From Hyphomicrobiales bacterium (GTDB lineage Bacteria > Pseudomonadota > Alphaproteobacteria > Rhizobiales > Beijerinckiaceae), in NCBI GenBank assembly GCA_930633495.1, contig CAKNFJ010000002.1:1-64000 (forward strand): 64,000 nucleotides of DNA. Reading direction: 5' to 3'. Shown piece by piece: positions 17,205 to 25,415 of this stretch. The notes under the pieces were generated by a model. It did not search any database and was not told where the DNA came from. It worked only from the letters and a program-made list of their open reading frames with translations. Position numbers and translations under genes: made by a program. The stretch's first letter is position 1, and the number at the start of each line of letters is the position of its first letter.

Positions 17205-17275
17205 GGATAGATCTCTCTCAATCCTTCAGAGACGGGTCACCGTCCACGGTTATTCCTTGACGCTGCGATGAAACG

Positions 17276-17309
17276 CCACCGCCCTCCATGCTACGGAGGC
17301 GGTGGTTTT
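17276..17309 (+). terminator. intrinsic terminator after 16833-17204
   Basis: The stem CCACCGCC-C-TCC / GGAGGCGGTGG is followed by TTTT. It lies ahead of the PilZ gene and would fall inside it if the more distant start at 17268 were used. Confidence 0.75.
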
Positions 17310-17330
17310 GCGTTTCTTGGAGTTCATCGA

Positions 17331-17600
17331 GTGGACGGTGTGATCGTCAATAAGCGCTTCGCTCGCCGGCAGCGCGTGGTGAAGGGTGCCAAAGCGGTCT
17401 TCAACGACAAATGCTCGGTGATGGATTGCCGCATCCGGGATCTTTCAACCACCGGTGCCAGGCTCGTTCTTCCGAGCACGGTCGGTCTCCCGAACGAGTT
17501 CGACCTGGTCGAGGCCGGATCCGGGATATCCCGCTATTGCGAGGTTGTCTGGCGGACGTTTGATGCCGTTGGCGTGAAGTTCATGCCGTCGGCGGCCTGA
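17331..17600 (+). CDS. PilZ-domain protein
   Basis: This is an 89-residue single-domain PilZ protein, a fold that in many members binds cyclic di-GMP. The motif RRQRVVKG (the RxxxR-like arginines) and later RDLSTTGARL (the D/NxSxxG motif) are both present in the right order and spacing. The start is GTG 17331 with GGAG eight bases upstream; a start at 17268 would run through a terminator hairpin. It may link c-di-GMP to the pilus genes downstream (25.9-37 kb), which is inference. Confidence 0.8.
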   Translation: MDGVIVNKRFARRQRVVKGAKAVFNDKCSVMDCRIRDLSTTGARLVLPSTVGLPNEFDLVEAGSGISRYCEVVWRTFDAVGVKFMPSAA

Positions 17601-17615
17601 ACATCATCCATACGC

Positions 17616-17645
17616 GAAAGCCCGGCACTGCCGGGCTTTCCTTTG
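17616..17645. terminator. bidirectional terminator between PilZ gene and tmk
   Basis: AAAGCCCGG and CCGGGCTTT form a perfect hairpin with a short loop and T/A runs on both sides, between convergent genes. Confidence 0.75.
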
Positions 17646-17658
17646 TCAGAATTGCTCA

Positions 17659-18342
17659 CTATCTCGGCGAGGGCTCTGGAGCGTGGTCGGAAGCCAGATC
17701 GAGCCCCTTGTTCATCGCCGCGGCGAGGAACGCCTCCAGCACATCCCCCCACACCTCATCCGGGGAGCGAGACGCATCGATGACCACATAACGGCCTCGG
17801 TCGGTTGCTGCCTGCCGCAGGAAGCCTTCCCGTACGCGGGCGTGAAACGCGAGGCCTTCCGCTTCGAAGCGATCGTCCTTCACGCCGACATCGCCGTTCC
17901 GCTTGCGCGCGCGTTCCATGCTGATCGACGGATCCACATCCAGGATAATCACTAGGTCGGGACGGTGCTCGCCGACGGCGATCTCCTGGAGCTGATGGAT
18001 AACCGTCATATCCACCGTCGAGCCGGCACCCTGGTAGGCGATGGTCGAGTCGCTGAAGCGGTCGCTGATCACGACGCCGCCCGCTTCGAGCGTTGGGACG
18101 ATCAGCTTGCGAACGTGGTCGGCGCGCGCCGCGGCAAAGAGGAGCGCTTCAGCCAACGGATCGAGAATACCCCCGGATCCGAGCAACAGCTCACGGATGC
18201 GCTCGGCGCCGGTGGAACCGCCCGGCTCTCGTGTTGACACCACGGCAATCGATTTCTCTCGAAGCCAATCTCCGAGCCGTCGGGCCATACCCGACTTGCC
18301 CGAGCCATCAACGCCTTCCATCGAAACGAAAAAGCCCGCCAC
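17659..18342 (-). CDS. tmk: thymidylate (dTMP) kinase
   Basis: The enzyme phosphorylates dTMP to dTDP in dTTP synthesis. Residues 10-17 form the P-loop GVDGSGKS, then come the TREPGG motif (DR/TREPGGT family signature, here with Ser), FAAARADHV and DRFSDSTIAYQG. The length of 227 residues matches the family. GTG 18342 is chosen because AAGGAG lies six bases upstream; ATG 18414 would give an atypical N-terminal tail. A plasmid-borne copy may secure dTTP supply during replication. It is unrelated in sequence to its neighbours and probably acts in the cytoplasm. Confidence 0.9.
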   Translation of the reverse strand: MAGFFVSMEGVDGSGKSGMARRLGDWLREKSIAVVSTREPGGSTGAERIRELLLGSGGILDPLAEALLFAAARADHVRKLIVPTLEAGGVVISDRFSDSTIAYQGAGSTVDMTVIHQLQEIAVGEHRPDLVIILDVDPSISMERARKRNGDVGVKDDRFEAEGLAFHARVREGFLRQAATDRGRYVVIDASRSPDEVWGDVLEAFLAAAMNKGLDLASDHAPEPSPR

Positions 18343-18397
18343 CTGGGTCTCCTTCTGCAGGCGGATAGGCGCCTGGCTGTTGCTTGGTTCTGAACGC

Positions 18398-18721
18398 TCA
18401 GAGAACGCCGACATGGATTGCCAGCGCGTTCGCCTCGAATGGGGACAAGTACGCCCGCGGCGCCGTGATTGTGTAAGCCGGAACGGTCAGGGTTGGTCGC
18501 GCGGTTCTCAGGATCCTGCTGACATTCACCGGCCGAGCTTCCACCCTGCCCCGCTCTGCAGCACCCGGTTCGCCTCGCACGGCGAGGTGCTGCGCCTGTC
18601 TGACGGTCAGCCCCTTCGCCTGACATCGAGACCAACCCTGGACCTCATGGCCTTCGAGTGATGCAGCGCGCGCTGGTGTCAACAACACGACGGAAGCGAA
18701 GGCGAGCACAAAGGCTTTCAT
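18398..18721 (-). CDS. small exported hypothetical protein
   Basis: This 107-residue protein has a plausible signal peptide (MKAFVLAFASVVLLTPARAA). The mature region is basic, with GRVEARPVNVSRILRT followed by a beta-like stretch TLTVPAYTITAPRAYLSPFE. ATG 18721 has GGGAG eight bases upstream. No family recognised; it is encoded directly ahead of tmk on the same strand. Confidence 0.5.
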   Translation of the reverse strand: MKAFVLAFASVVLLTPARAASLEGHEVQGWSRCQAKGLTVRQAQHLAVRGEPGAAERGRVEARPVNVSRILRTARPTLTVPAYTITAPRAYLSPFEANALAIHVGVL

Positions 18722-18809
18722 CAGCACATCTCCCGCCTGAAAGTCTTTGGGGGCGAAGGCAGGCTCGCCTCGCCCCCAAGATCAGCTCGGCTTAACTCCG
18801 AACGCGCGA

Positions 18810-19073
18810 TCAGGCCGCCAGGTTCGAACCCGGCTTCACCTTCACGACCTTCTTGGCCGGAACGGTGATGCTGGCACCGGTGGACGGGTTGCGCGCGACG
18901 CGCTCGGGGCGATCGGCGACCGAAATGGTCAGCCAGCCCGGCAGCGAGACCTTGTCGCCGGCCTTGACCGCGGTCGCGAGGGTTTCGAGAACGGCCTTCA
19001 GAGCCTCCTCGCTCTGGCCCTTGGTGAGGCCGGTCTTCTCGGCCACAGAGGCCACGAGCTCGTTCCGGTTCAT
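18810..19073 (-). CDS. HU-family histone-like DNA-binding protein
   Basis: This 87-residue protein starts MNRNELVASVAEKTGLTK and contains VARNPSTGASITVPAKKVVKVKPG, the beta-arm signature of HU/IHF. HU homodimers bend and compact DNA with low sequence specificity. ATG 19073 follows AGGAG. A plasmid copy may help the iteron or RepC origins or element recombination. The divergent gap to 19338 contains the palindromic AAGGATTATTCCTT at 19153-19166. Confidence 0.9.
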   Translation of the reverse strand: MNRNELVASVAEKTGLTKGQSEEALKAVLETLATAVKAGDKVSLPGWLTISVADRPERVARNPSTGASITVPAKKVVKVKPGSNLAA

Positions 19074-19152
19074 GAAGTTCTCCTGAAAAAGAATCGCCCA
19101 GTGCGATCCACTGTGAATTCGGCGGCCAGGAGCTGATAGTGTCAAGCACATC

Positions 19153-19166
19153 AAGGATTATTCCTT
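19153..19166. promoter_or_regulatory. AAGGATTATTCCTT palindrome in HU promoter region
   Basis: This interrupted palindrome lies about 80 bases upstream of the HU start. It is the most compact example of a motif (AAGGATT / AATCCTT) seen in many intergenic gaps of this window. Confidence 0.45.
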
Positions 19167-19337
19167 CGAATCTCGTAGCTTCATCCACCGTAAGGACCGA
19201 GCGCGGCCCCTTCCCTCAAGGATCGAGACGTGGTTATCCATCGCCCGCTGTTGCAACAGGCGACCCGCGCTGGCATGATTCGAGTCGCCCAAGGCCACAG
19301 CGCCCGGTGACTTTCCCTGTCATATGGACGGATTGAT

Positions 19338-19727
19338 TTGGCTCCGAGATCTTTGGTCACGCGCTGCTCTTCGGAATTTGAAGACCGGTTGCCTCTCCTC
19401 GGCCGCTTCGAGGAAGTCGTCCTGATGGCATGCATTGCATGCGGTCCGCGGGCTACGGCCCAGGCCATTCAGCAGCGCCTCGAGGCCCGGATTGGCGTCC
19501 AGCGCAACCCGACCACCATGATGACCACGCTCGACCGCCTTTCGAAAAAAGGCCTGGTCGACAGCACCATCGAGTCCAATTCCTCCGCTCGCCGTGGTGG
19601 CCGCCGCCGGCGCCTGTTCGACGTAACGGATTCCGGCCGAGGCAGCGTCGAGCAGTCCTTCGGGCTAATCAGCGACATGGCGCAGGACGCGGGCCTTTCG
19701 GACGTCCGCAAGAACCGCGCGGCCTGA
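19338..19727 (+). CDS. winged-helix transcriptional regulator (PadR/BlaI-like)
   Basis: This 129-residue protein has a single winged-helix domain: FEEVVLMACIACGPRATAQA, then NPTTMMTTLDRLSKKGLV (recognition helix) and the wing RRRRLFDVTDSG. This is the PadR-type order. The start is TTG 19338 and is not well supported; a shorter start is possible. It is divergent from HU and ahead of the SNase-domain gene. It is a candidate binder of the repeated AAGGATT motif, without direct evidence. Confidence 0.7.
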   Translation: MAPRSLVTRCSSEFEDRLPLLGRFEEVVLMACIACGPRATAQAIQQRLEARIGVQRNPTTMMTTLDRLSKKGLVDSTIESNSSARRGGRRRRLFDVTDSGRGSVEQSFGLISDMAQDAGLSDVRKNRAA

Positions 19728-19794
19728 TCAATCCTTCATTGCCAAGAGAATCGAAGCGACCGATCATGGTTCATCCATGGAGATCGCACTCGAT

Positions 19795-20616
19795 ATGCTG
19801 CGCCGGTCATTGTTTCTCGCCGCTCCCCTAGTGTTTGCGGCCATTCCTGCGCTTGCGCAGACGACGATCTACGTCCCGAGCCAGACGCAACGATTCGGCT
19901 CGACCGTCATTACGAACCCAACCTTCGGGGTGCCGCTCGGATATGGGAACATCGGGCAGGTCCCGCTCGGCTACGGCGTCCAACAATCGCTGCAGCAGCA
20001 GCAACTGCTCCAGCAGCAAATCCAGCAGCAGTCGCTCGGCGCTTCTCCCAACATCGCTTTGCCGAGCCGGAATGTTGGGGGATCGGACGACGTGATGACA
20101 CAGGGCCGCGCCAGGTCCGATTCTTCAGCGCCCAAAGTCCAGTCCGCCCCATCCCTTTCTTCTGCCCCGTCGACCAATGGCAGCCAGGAGAAGCGTGAAG
20201 TCCGTGGCGCTCGCATTGCCGGTCCGGCGAAGGTGATCGACGGCAACACGTTGGTGATTGGCCCTGACGTGGTTGTGCTTCATGGCGCAGATGCTCCTGA
20301 GCTCGGTCAGCTTTGCCACGATCCGAAGGGGCTTGCCTGGAACTGCGGCCAGCGAGCGCTCGATCGGCTCGTCTCCCTTGTTGGGAGTAACCAGGTCGTC
20401 TGCGTTGGCGCTCAGCAGGCCGTTGGCGGCGTCGCCGCTACCTGTCGTGTTGGGACAACCGATATCGGCCGTCAGCTGGTCCTGGAGGGCCTTGCTATGG
20501 TGCCCAAGGCGGTGGCCCCCGTCTATCTTGCGGAACAGGCTTCAGCGAGGGCGGCAAGGGCCGGGATGTGGGTGGGAAGGTTCACTCCGCCGTGGTCTCT
20601 TCGCGCAGGCGGATAG
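19795..20616 (+). CDS. exported SNase-like (thermonuclease fold) protein with Gln-rich linker
   Basis: The protein has about 273 residues. A signal peptide (LFLAAPLVFAAIPALAQ) is followed by a Gly/Gln-rich stretch (many QQ pairs around residues 65-85) and a C-terminal SNase-like domain from about 145 on: KVIDGNTLVIG, VVLHGADAPELGQLC, NCGQRALDRLV, and ASARAARAGMW. The SNase catalytic Arg/Glu set is not fully evident (the usual RLxGIDAPE region reads VLHGADAPE), so activity is uncertain. ATG 19777 is an alternative start. It is followed by a terminator. Confidence 0.7.
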   Translation: MLRRSLFLAAPLVFAAIPALAQTTIYVPSQTQRFGSTVITNPTFGVPLGYGNIGQVPLGYGVQQSLQQQQLLQQQIQQQSLGASPNIALPSRNVGGSDDVMTQGRARSDSSAPKVQSAPSLSSAPSTNGSQEKREVRGARIAGPAKVIDGNTLVIGPDVVVLHGADAPELGQLCHDPKGLAWNCGQRALDRLVSLVGSNQVVCVGAQQAVGGVAATCRVGTTDIGRQLVLEGLAMVPKAVAPVYLAEQASARAARAGMWVGRFTPPWSLRAGG

Positions 20617-20640
20617 GCGCCTCGACATTCGGGATTGTGG

Positions 20641-20670
20641 AAGGGGTCGGGTTCGCCTGGCCCCTTTTCT
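20641..20670 (+). terminator. intrinsic terminator after SNase-like gene
   Basis: AAGGGGTCGGG, a TTCG tetraloop and CCTGGCCCCTT followed by TTCT form a classic stable terminator hairpin. Confidence 0.8.
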
Positions 20671-20783
20671 GTTGTGAGTTTCGGAGTGAGCCGGCTGAGG
20701 ACGACTCGATTCGCGGGTGCGGGCCTGGTCTGCTCTTGGCTATGGTCCGCGATGGGGGGCCATTTCCGACCGCTTCCCTGAAA

Positions 20784-21117
20784 CTCCCAACAAGGATTGA
20801 TTCTCGATTCTCAGCCGCTTCCGAGTTCGATCCTTCACCCGCCGAAACAGCCTTGGTTCTTCTTATATATTCAGGGTTCCTCTCGAATCAGCATCTTGCT
20901 GTTTTTATTGTGCTTTTTCCGCCCGCGATTTCGAAAGTCCCAACAATTGACCGGCAAACTCCCAACATGGAGTGGATAATTGCAATTCTTGAATCTCCCA
21001 TGAGCTGGGCATCGATTCGATCTCATCGGACTCGCGCGCCAATGGATTATTCACAACAATCCATGGAGAAAGTCCCAACAGGTTTGACAATCCTTTGTTG
21101 GGACTTATGTTGGGAGA
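20784..21117. repeat. rep upstream repeat region, candidate origin/operator
   Basis: Nine-base repeats [GC]TCCCAACA occur at 20784-20792, 20937-20945, 20959-20967 and 21072-21080. Inverted copies TGTTGGGA[CG] lie at 21096-21104 and 21109-21117, close to the rep start. The stretch around 20850-20930 is AT-rich. TTATTCACA (21047-21055) differs from the DnaA box TTATCCACA by one base. CATCGGACTC (21024-21033) is the same half-site found in the iteron array at 23942-24287. The region therefore looks like the rep promoter/operator and part of an iteron origin. No gene is supported here. Confidence 0.7.
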
Positions 21118-21144
21118 AACACCTCTCCTTGTGGGGATAAAGGA

Positions 21145-22227
21145 ATGCGACCCGAGATGACCCGTCAGAGCCTGCCGCGTGAGTTCAAAAAGGCCGAGCA
21201 GGTCATCTTCGCAAGGACCGAAGGCGAGGATTTCACTCTCCTGGATCGGAAGGTGTTCAATCTCCTTCTCGCCCATGCATACCGCAACCTGAAGGTTCAG
21301 TCGGTTCACCGGATCAGCGTCGAAGAGCTGCGCCGACTGATGGGGATGGGGCAGGACGCCTCGAACGAGCGGCTGAAGGAATCCCTCGAAAGGCTGTGGC
21401 GCCAGAAGATCGCCGTCGATTACCGGGACGATGTGACCGGTCAAAATCACACGCTGCGGTGTCATCATCTCTCGTTCGATCTCTGCAGCATGGAAGGTGG
21501 ATTCCTCGATTACGCCTTCGACCCGCTGCTGCTCGACTATATCTCAAACCCGAAGGTCTATTCCCTCCTCTCCTGGATGAATGTCGGCAAGTTCCGGTCA
21601 CTGCATGCCTTGAAGCTCTATGAGGTGATGCGGATGGTTTTTGGACGCTTCACGCCATCGAAGACCTTCACCGTGGATGAATTTCACAGCTTCCTGGAGC
21701 TCGGCGGCGGCTATGCCGGACGGATCGACCGCGTGCGGGAGCGGGTGATCGACCCGGCCGTGAAGGAGATCAACGAATTCGCCGAGTTCGGCCTTGAGGT
21801 GGACTATGTCCGCGGCGGCCGTGGTGGGAAGGTCGTGGGGGTCAAGTTCAGCGCGGTACCGAAGAGCGCGGCCTCGATCAGTGACGCGGCCAACCTCGCT
21901 GCGGCCACGACATCGATCCGCAAGCGCGGGCCTCGCGACCATGAAACCATCGATATGTTCTCGGGCGCTGCCGATGCGGAGTTGAACGAGCCGCTCGTTC
22001 TGCGTTCCGACACCATGGAAGAGGCCAAGCGCATGCTCGGCGCCGAAGGAAACGCCGAGGACGAATTCACGACCTGGCAGCGTGAATTCAAAGGCAAGCA
22101 ACGCATGCTGAACCCCGACGAGATGTTTCTGTCCTGGCTCGGCTTGCGGGTGAAGAAGCGCGACGATGACCGCTTCACTGGCGTCGACATCGAGGCGCTG
22201 TTCGTCTCGATGGTTCCTAACGACTGA
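21145..22227 (+). CDS. Rep_3-type replication initiator protein
   Basis: This 360-residue initiator matches the iteron-plasmid type. It has two winged-helix domains: an N-terminal one with FTLLDRKVFNLLLAHAY and RISVEELRRLMGMG, and a second with FRSLHALKLYEVMRMVFG and FTVDEFHSFLEL, ending VGVKFSA. In this family monomers bind iterons to open the origin, and dimers repress the gene at inverted half-iterons. That fits the direct and inverted TCCCAACA copies upstream. The region after residue 235 is a non-conserved tail. It is a second initiator beside RepC, which suggests a two-replicon plasmid. Confidence 0.85.
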   Translation: MRPEMTRQSLPREFKKAEQVIFARTEGEDFTLLDRKVFNLLLAHAYRNLKVQSVHRISVEELRRLMGMGQDASNERLKESLERLWRQKIAVDYRDDVTGQNHTLRCHHLSFDLCSMEGGFLDYAFDPLLLDYISNPKVYSLLSWMNVGKFRSLHALKLYEVMRMVFGRFTPSKTFTVDEFHSFLELGGGYAGRIDRVRERVIDPAVKEINEFAEFGLEVDYVRGGRGGKVVGVKFSAVPKSAASISDAANLAAATTSIRKRGPRDHETIDMFSGAADAELNEPLVLRSDTMEEAKRMLGAEGNAEDEFTTWQREFKGKQRMLNPDEMFLSWLGLRVKKRDDDRFTGVDIEALFVSMVPND

Positions 22228-22234
22228 GGTCTCC

Positions 22235-23431
22235 ATGTCGGTCGAAACGATCCAGTCCGAAGCCACCTTCCACGCACCGGAAGTGCTCGCCAATTTCCTC
22301 CTCGAACAGCGCGAACGCTTGCGGCTGAAGGCTGAGACGCGAGCGTTCTCTGTCGAATTCGTCCAGACCAATGGCATCACCGGCATGTCCGAGCCAGATC
22401 TCCATATGGAGTGGTTCAACGACGTCGTCTGCGATGCGTCTCGCCGGGCCTCGGCCGCCCAGGATCCCGATGGAAGCTACCGAGCGTGGCTGGCCCAGCG
22501 CGTTCGCGACCCCTTCGCGGTCTCGTATCGCACCTACGACAAGATGAAACGCCGGTGGAACATCGAGTCGGTCAACTTGATGATCAATGTCGTCTGGCAC
22601 CAGGAAATTGCCTGGGCGCAACGGACGCGGCTTTCGCCAGACGACCGAGACGCCTTCCTTGCCAACCTGTTTCTCGTCGCTGCCGCCAAGGATCCGTCAC
22701 GCGAGTGCCTGAGGCTGGCAGAAGCGCGGGAGATCGCGGCACAGGATCCGGCTTATGCAACGGCAATCGAGCATGATTTCCCGCCTGGTCAGATCAGGAT
22801 GGATCCGAATATCGGCGCGCGCTTCGTTCCGCTGTGGCTGCGTACATACCGTTTCCAGACGGCCGAGCGCTTGAACACGATGAACGGTACCCAGATGATG
22901 CACCTCGCAGAGAAGGTGCGGCAGATGGAGAAGCAAGAGCGGCGCGTGATCGTCGCTGAACGCGCGGTCGCAGCCTGTCGCCGAAACCCGATCTCCCGCA
23001 TGATTGGCGTGATTTCGGTCGCGATCGAGGTCGGTTGGGATGCGGACTTGCTGGTTGCCGCCGAGCAGCTGTTCCTGGAAAAGCTTCTGAAGGGCGAGCT
23101 CACGCTCGCGCCGGACACCGGTCTCCCCTACACGGAATTCACGCAGTTCGTCCGCACCACGCCGGCCGAGGCACTCGCAGATTTGACTGGCCCTGAGTTC
23201 AACCTGACCTCGGAAGCTGACCTGTTTTCTGTGGTCGCGGACTCGCGAGGCTTCGTCAACGCGTTGCCGGACAACTACCACAACCTTGGCGCGGCCGAGG
23301 TCGAGGTCTTCCGCGCCTGGCTAGCGCCACTCGCCACGCGAAAGCGGGCCGTTCCGCGCGATCTTGTGGTCGATTATGGCTTCCATCTCGTAGCCCAGAG
23401 CTTTCGCAGGATTCCGACTTTCAACGGCTGA
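22235..23431 (+). CDS. hypothetical protein downstream of rep, 398 residues
   Basis: ATG 22235 lies eight bases after the rep stop with GAGG just upstream, so it is probably co-transcribed with rep. The protein is cytoplasmic and mostly helical (AEKVRQMEKQERRVIVAERA), with no recognised motif. Association with rep and the iteron array suggests a replication or copy-control role, which is unproven. Confidence 0.65.
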   Translation: MSVETIQSEATFHAPEVLANFLLEQRERLRLKAETRAFSVEFVQTNGITGMSEPDLHMEWFNDVVCDASRRASAAQDPDGSYRAWLAQRVRDPFAVSYRTYDKMKRRWNIESVNLMINVVWHQEIAWAQRTRLSPDDRDAFLANLFLVAAAKDPSRECLRLAEAREIAAQDPAYATAIEHDFPPGQIRMDPNIGARFVPLWLRTYRFQTAERLNTMNGTQMMHLAEKVRQMEKQERRVIVAERAVAACRRNPISRMIGVISVAIEVGWDADLLVAAEQLFLEKLLKGELTLAPDTGLPYTEFTQFVRTTPAEALADLTGPEFNLTSEADLFSVVADSRGFVNALPDNYHNLGAAEVEVFRAWLAPLATRKRAVPRDLVVDYGFHLVAQSFRRIPTFNG

Positions 23432-23469
23432 AACTAGGCTGGTCTGATCACGAAGGATTCGCGATCAGA

Positions 23470-23940
23470 ATGCAGCAGGCACCCGTTCAAACCCGCCTTT
23501 CCGACCTCCTGGCCGAGCACAAGCTCGGCTTCTCGGTCGCGATCGCGCAGACCAATCCGGCAATGCCGGCGTCCTTCTCCCAACATCAAGTGCATTGGGA
23601 GGCCTCGCTGCTGTGCCGCGAGCAGCTCGTGACAACCTTCACGGCCTCCTTCGATCTTGAGCTGTTCGGAGCTGCGCCCCCTCAGGATGTCGACCTGCTT
23701 GGGTTTCTCGCCGCTGATCTCACAGAACTGCAGGCCAATCCCACCCCCGAAGCCTGGCTCGCCCGTATGAAGACCGCTCCGGAGGATCCGGCGGCCTCGC
23801 GTTGGCTCTGGTGCTACGAACAGATTTCGCTCGTCGGAGACGAGATATCGGCTGTGCTAGGCCCGGAGGTCCTCAGCGCGATCGTCAGCGCTATCGACGA
23901 TACCGTCACGACGCGCGCCTTGCAGCCATCGATGGCCTGA
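23470..23940 (+). CDS. hypothetical protein, 156 residues
   Basis: This acidic helical protein has a Trp-rich middle (ASRWLWCYEQISLVGDE). It lies between the 398-residue gene and the iteron array, in the same direction. A TGATC...GATCA flanked AAGGATT (23453-23459) precedes it. No family recognised. Confidence 0.6.
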   Translation: MQQAPVQTRLSDLLAEHKLGFSVAIAQTNPAMPASFSQHQVHWEASLLCREQLVTTFTASFDLELFGAAPPQDVDLLGFLAADLTELQANPTPEAWLARMKTAPEDPAASRWLWCYEQISLVGDEISAVLGPEVLSAIVSAIDDTVTTRALQPSMA

Positions 23941-23941
23941 C

Positions 23942-24287
23942 CATCGGAGTCGGCCCATCAATGGTAATCATCGGACTCGATGGGTTAGACCATCGGCGCT
24001 TAGCACCGATGGTGAGTCCAGCCGCCAGCATTCAACAACTCCGATCATCGGTGTTGAGCACCAATGATGAGTCCTATCACCATCGGTGTTCAGCACCGAT
24101 GGTGACTCCTTGCGGTATCTAGCTGTAATTTCGTCGGTATTTGGTCTTCCGGTCGCCATCAGACTCGGAGCTCAACCACCATGAAGCCCATCATCGGACT
24201 CTTCCTTCCGTTTGCCTTCATCTCATCGGTGTTGAGCACCAATGGAGATTCCATGGCCCATCGGTGTTGAGCGCCGATGGTGAGTCC
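23942..24287 (+). repeat. iteron array, candidate oriV of the Rep_3 replicon
   Basis: Five full 29-bp repeats lie at 23991-24019, 24046-24074, 24081-24109, 24224-24252 and 24259-24287. Each starts CATCGG(T/C)G(T/C)T and usually ends GATGGTGAGTCC, with internal dyad symmetry (CATCGG ... CCGATG). Half-sites CATCGGAGTC (23942-23951) and CATCGGACTC (23969-23978, 24192-24201) surround them, and one more half-site lies upstream of rep (21024-21033). Spacing is irregular. The array is 1.7 kb downstream of the initiator gene, which is unusual, since iterons commonly lie directly upstream. Confidence 0.8.
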
Positions 24288-24383
24288 TTCTCGCTATCCA
24301 CCACCTGGTTGAGGCGAGGGTTGATCCTGGCCGGCACCCGCCAGAGTGTTTCTTCCGTGAACGATTCCGGAACAGGCCGATCA

Positions 24384-25157
24384 GTGAGCGACCAACAGAC
24401 CCCTTCTCTCTACCTTGGCCCGTGCCGTCTGCTTGATTGGAAGCAGGGCGCCCGCCAAGGCATGACGGTCGACCTTGTGGTGCAGTTGCCGGGGGCAGAT
24501 GGCGCTCATCCCTTCAGGATTGTCCGGACGGGCAAGGAGGCCGGGCAGCGGGTCGCGCTGATGGTGACCTTCCCGCCCTTCGACGATGGGCTGTACGGCC
24601 ATGTCATCTACGAGGGCGAGGCGGTGGTGCTGCGCTGGTCCGAAAATGATCGCACCGGCATGATGGTGCGGTTCGAGCTTGACGATGGCCCTGACGGCGT
24701 GACCGGACGGCATCCGTTCTTCGGGTTGACGATCGGCGTCCGAACCGGTGAACCACTGGTCCTGAATGCCATCGCTATCGCTGACAACGAGAAGCAGGTT
24801 CCTCCGTCGGCGGTGCGTCGGAAGGTCCCGTTCGATCAGATGCTGCCGACGGCTCAAGCCAGCATCCTGGGGCGTGATCCGCGCTTCCGGACCTTCCTGT
24901 CGAATTGTCTCGATTCGCTCGTTCCGGAGGCTCAGATGCGCAACAGCCTGCGTCAGCTTGAAGCCGGGAACCCAGATAATTTCCCGACAGCGGCGGTCCG
25001 AGCCATTCTCGGTGTCGTGAGCCGCAGCGTCATGAATAGTGAGACCCCCGAGGGATCACGGGCCAGAGAGCGCTGGAAGAACCTCAGGAGCCTGTACACC
25101 GACCATCTTTGGGGCCGGCCCGTGCATCCTTCGTCGATGACCGAAATCCGGCAATGA
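24384..25157 (+). CDS. hypothetical protein adjacent to iterons, 257 residues
   Basis: The protein is taken from GTG 24384; longer in-frame readings would translate through the iterons and are rejected. The N-terminal half is beta-rich (MTVDLVVQLPGADGAHPFRI ... DGLYGHVIYEGEAVVLRW), the C-terminal half helical. No signal peptide or known motif. Position next to the array suggests a plasmid maintenance role but nothing proves it. Confidence 0.6.
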   Translation: MSDQQTPSLYLGPCRLLDWKQGARQGMTVDLVVQLPGADGAHPFRIVRTGKEAGQRVALMVTFPPFDDGLYGHVIYEGEAVVLRWSENDRTGMMVRFELDDGPDGVTGRHPFFGLTIGVRTGEPLVLNAIAIADNEKQVPPSAVRRKVPFDQMLPTAQASILGRDPRFRTFLSNCLDSLVPEAQMRNSLRQLEAGNPDNFPTAAVRAILGVVSRSVMNSETPEGSRARERWKNLRSLYTDHLWGRPVHPSSMTEIRQ

Positions 25158-25220
25158 TGCCGTTTCTGACTTTCCTGCCCTGCCGCTATCGTTCGAGCCT
25201 GGACGAATTAGCGAGCAGGG

Positions 25221-25415
25221 ATGAAGAACAAGCTTAACATGCGCGACCCCAACCTTTGGCGTGGGGTGCCTGCGGAGCAATTGTGGTCGATCTTCTCGGC
25301 CGCAATGTCCGAGCGCGCGTCTGTTATGGGGCTTGGACAGCCGATGCCGCAGCGCGAGCTCCGCTCGCCACCTGACCATGACCAGCAGTCAAATCCTCAG
25401 GGCCGCCAGGGCTGA
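25221..25415 (+). CDS. small hypothetical protein, 64 residues
   Basis: It starts MKNKLNMRDPNLWRGVPAEQ after GCAGGG. The first 40 residues look protein-like (LWSIFSAAMSERASVMG), while the tail, which overlaps the next gene, is low-complexity. Weakly supported. Confidence 0.35.
   Translation: MKNKLNMRDPNLWRGVPAEQLWSIFSAAMSERASVMGLGQPMPQRELRSPPDHDQQSNPQGRQG

Noticed and set aside
20568..21140. 190-residue plus-strand frame crossing the rep upstream region
   Set aside because: It runs through a terminator, the TCCCAACA repeats and an AT-rich stretch; composition is not coding-like.
23942..24287. CRISPR array
   Set aside because: The repeats have irregular spacing, internal dyad symmetry and half-sites, and lie near a Rep_3 initiator; this is an iteron array.
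24141..24383. N-terminal extension of the 24384-25157 gene
   Set aside because: It would translate two iterons; the GTG at 24384 gives a sensible N-terminus after the array.
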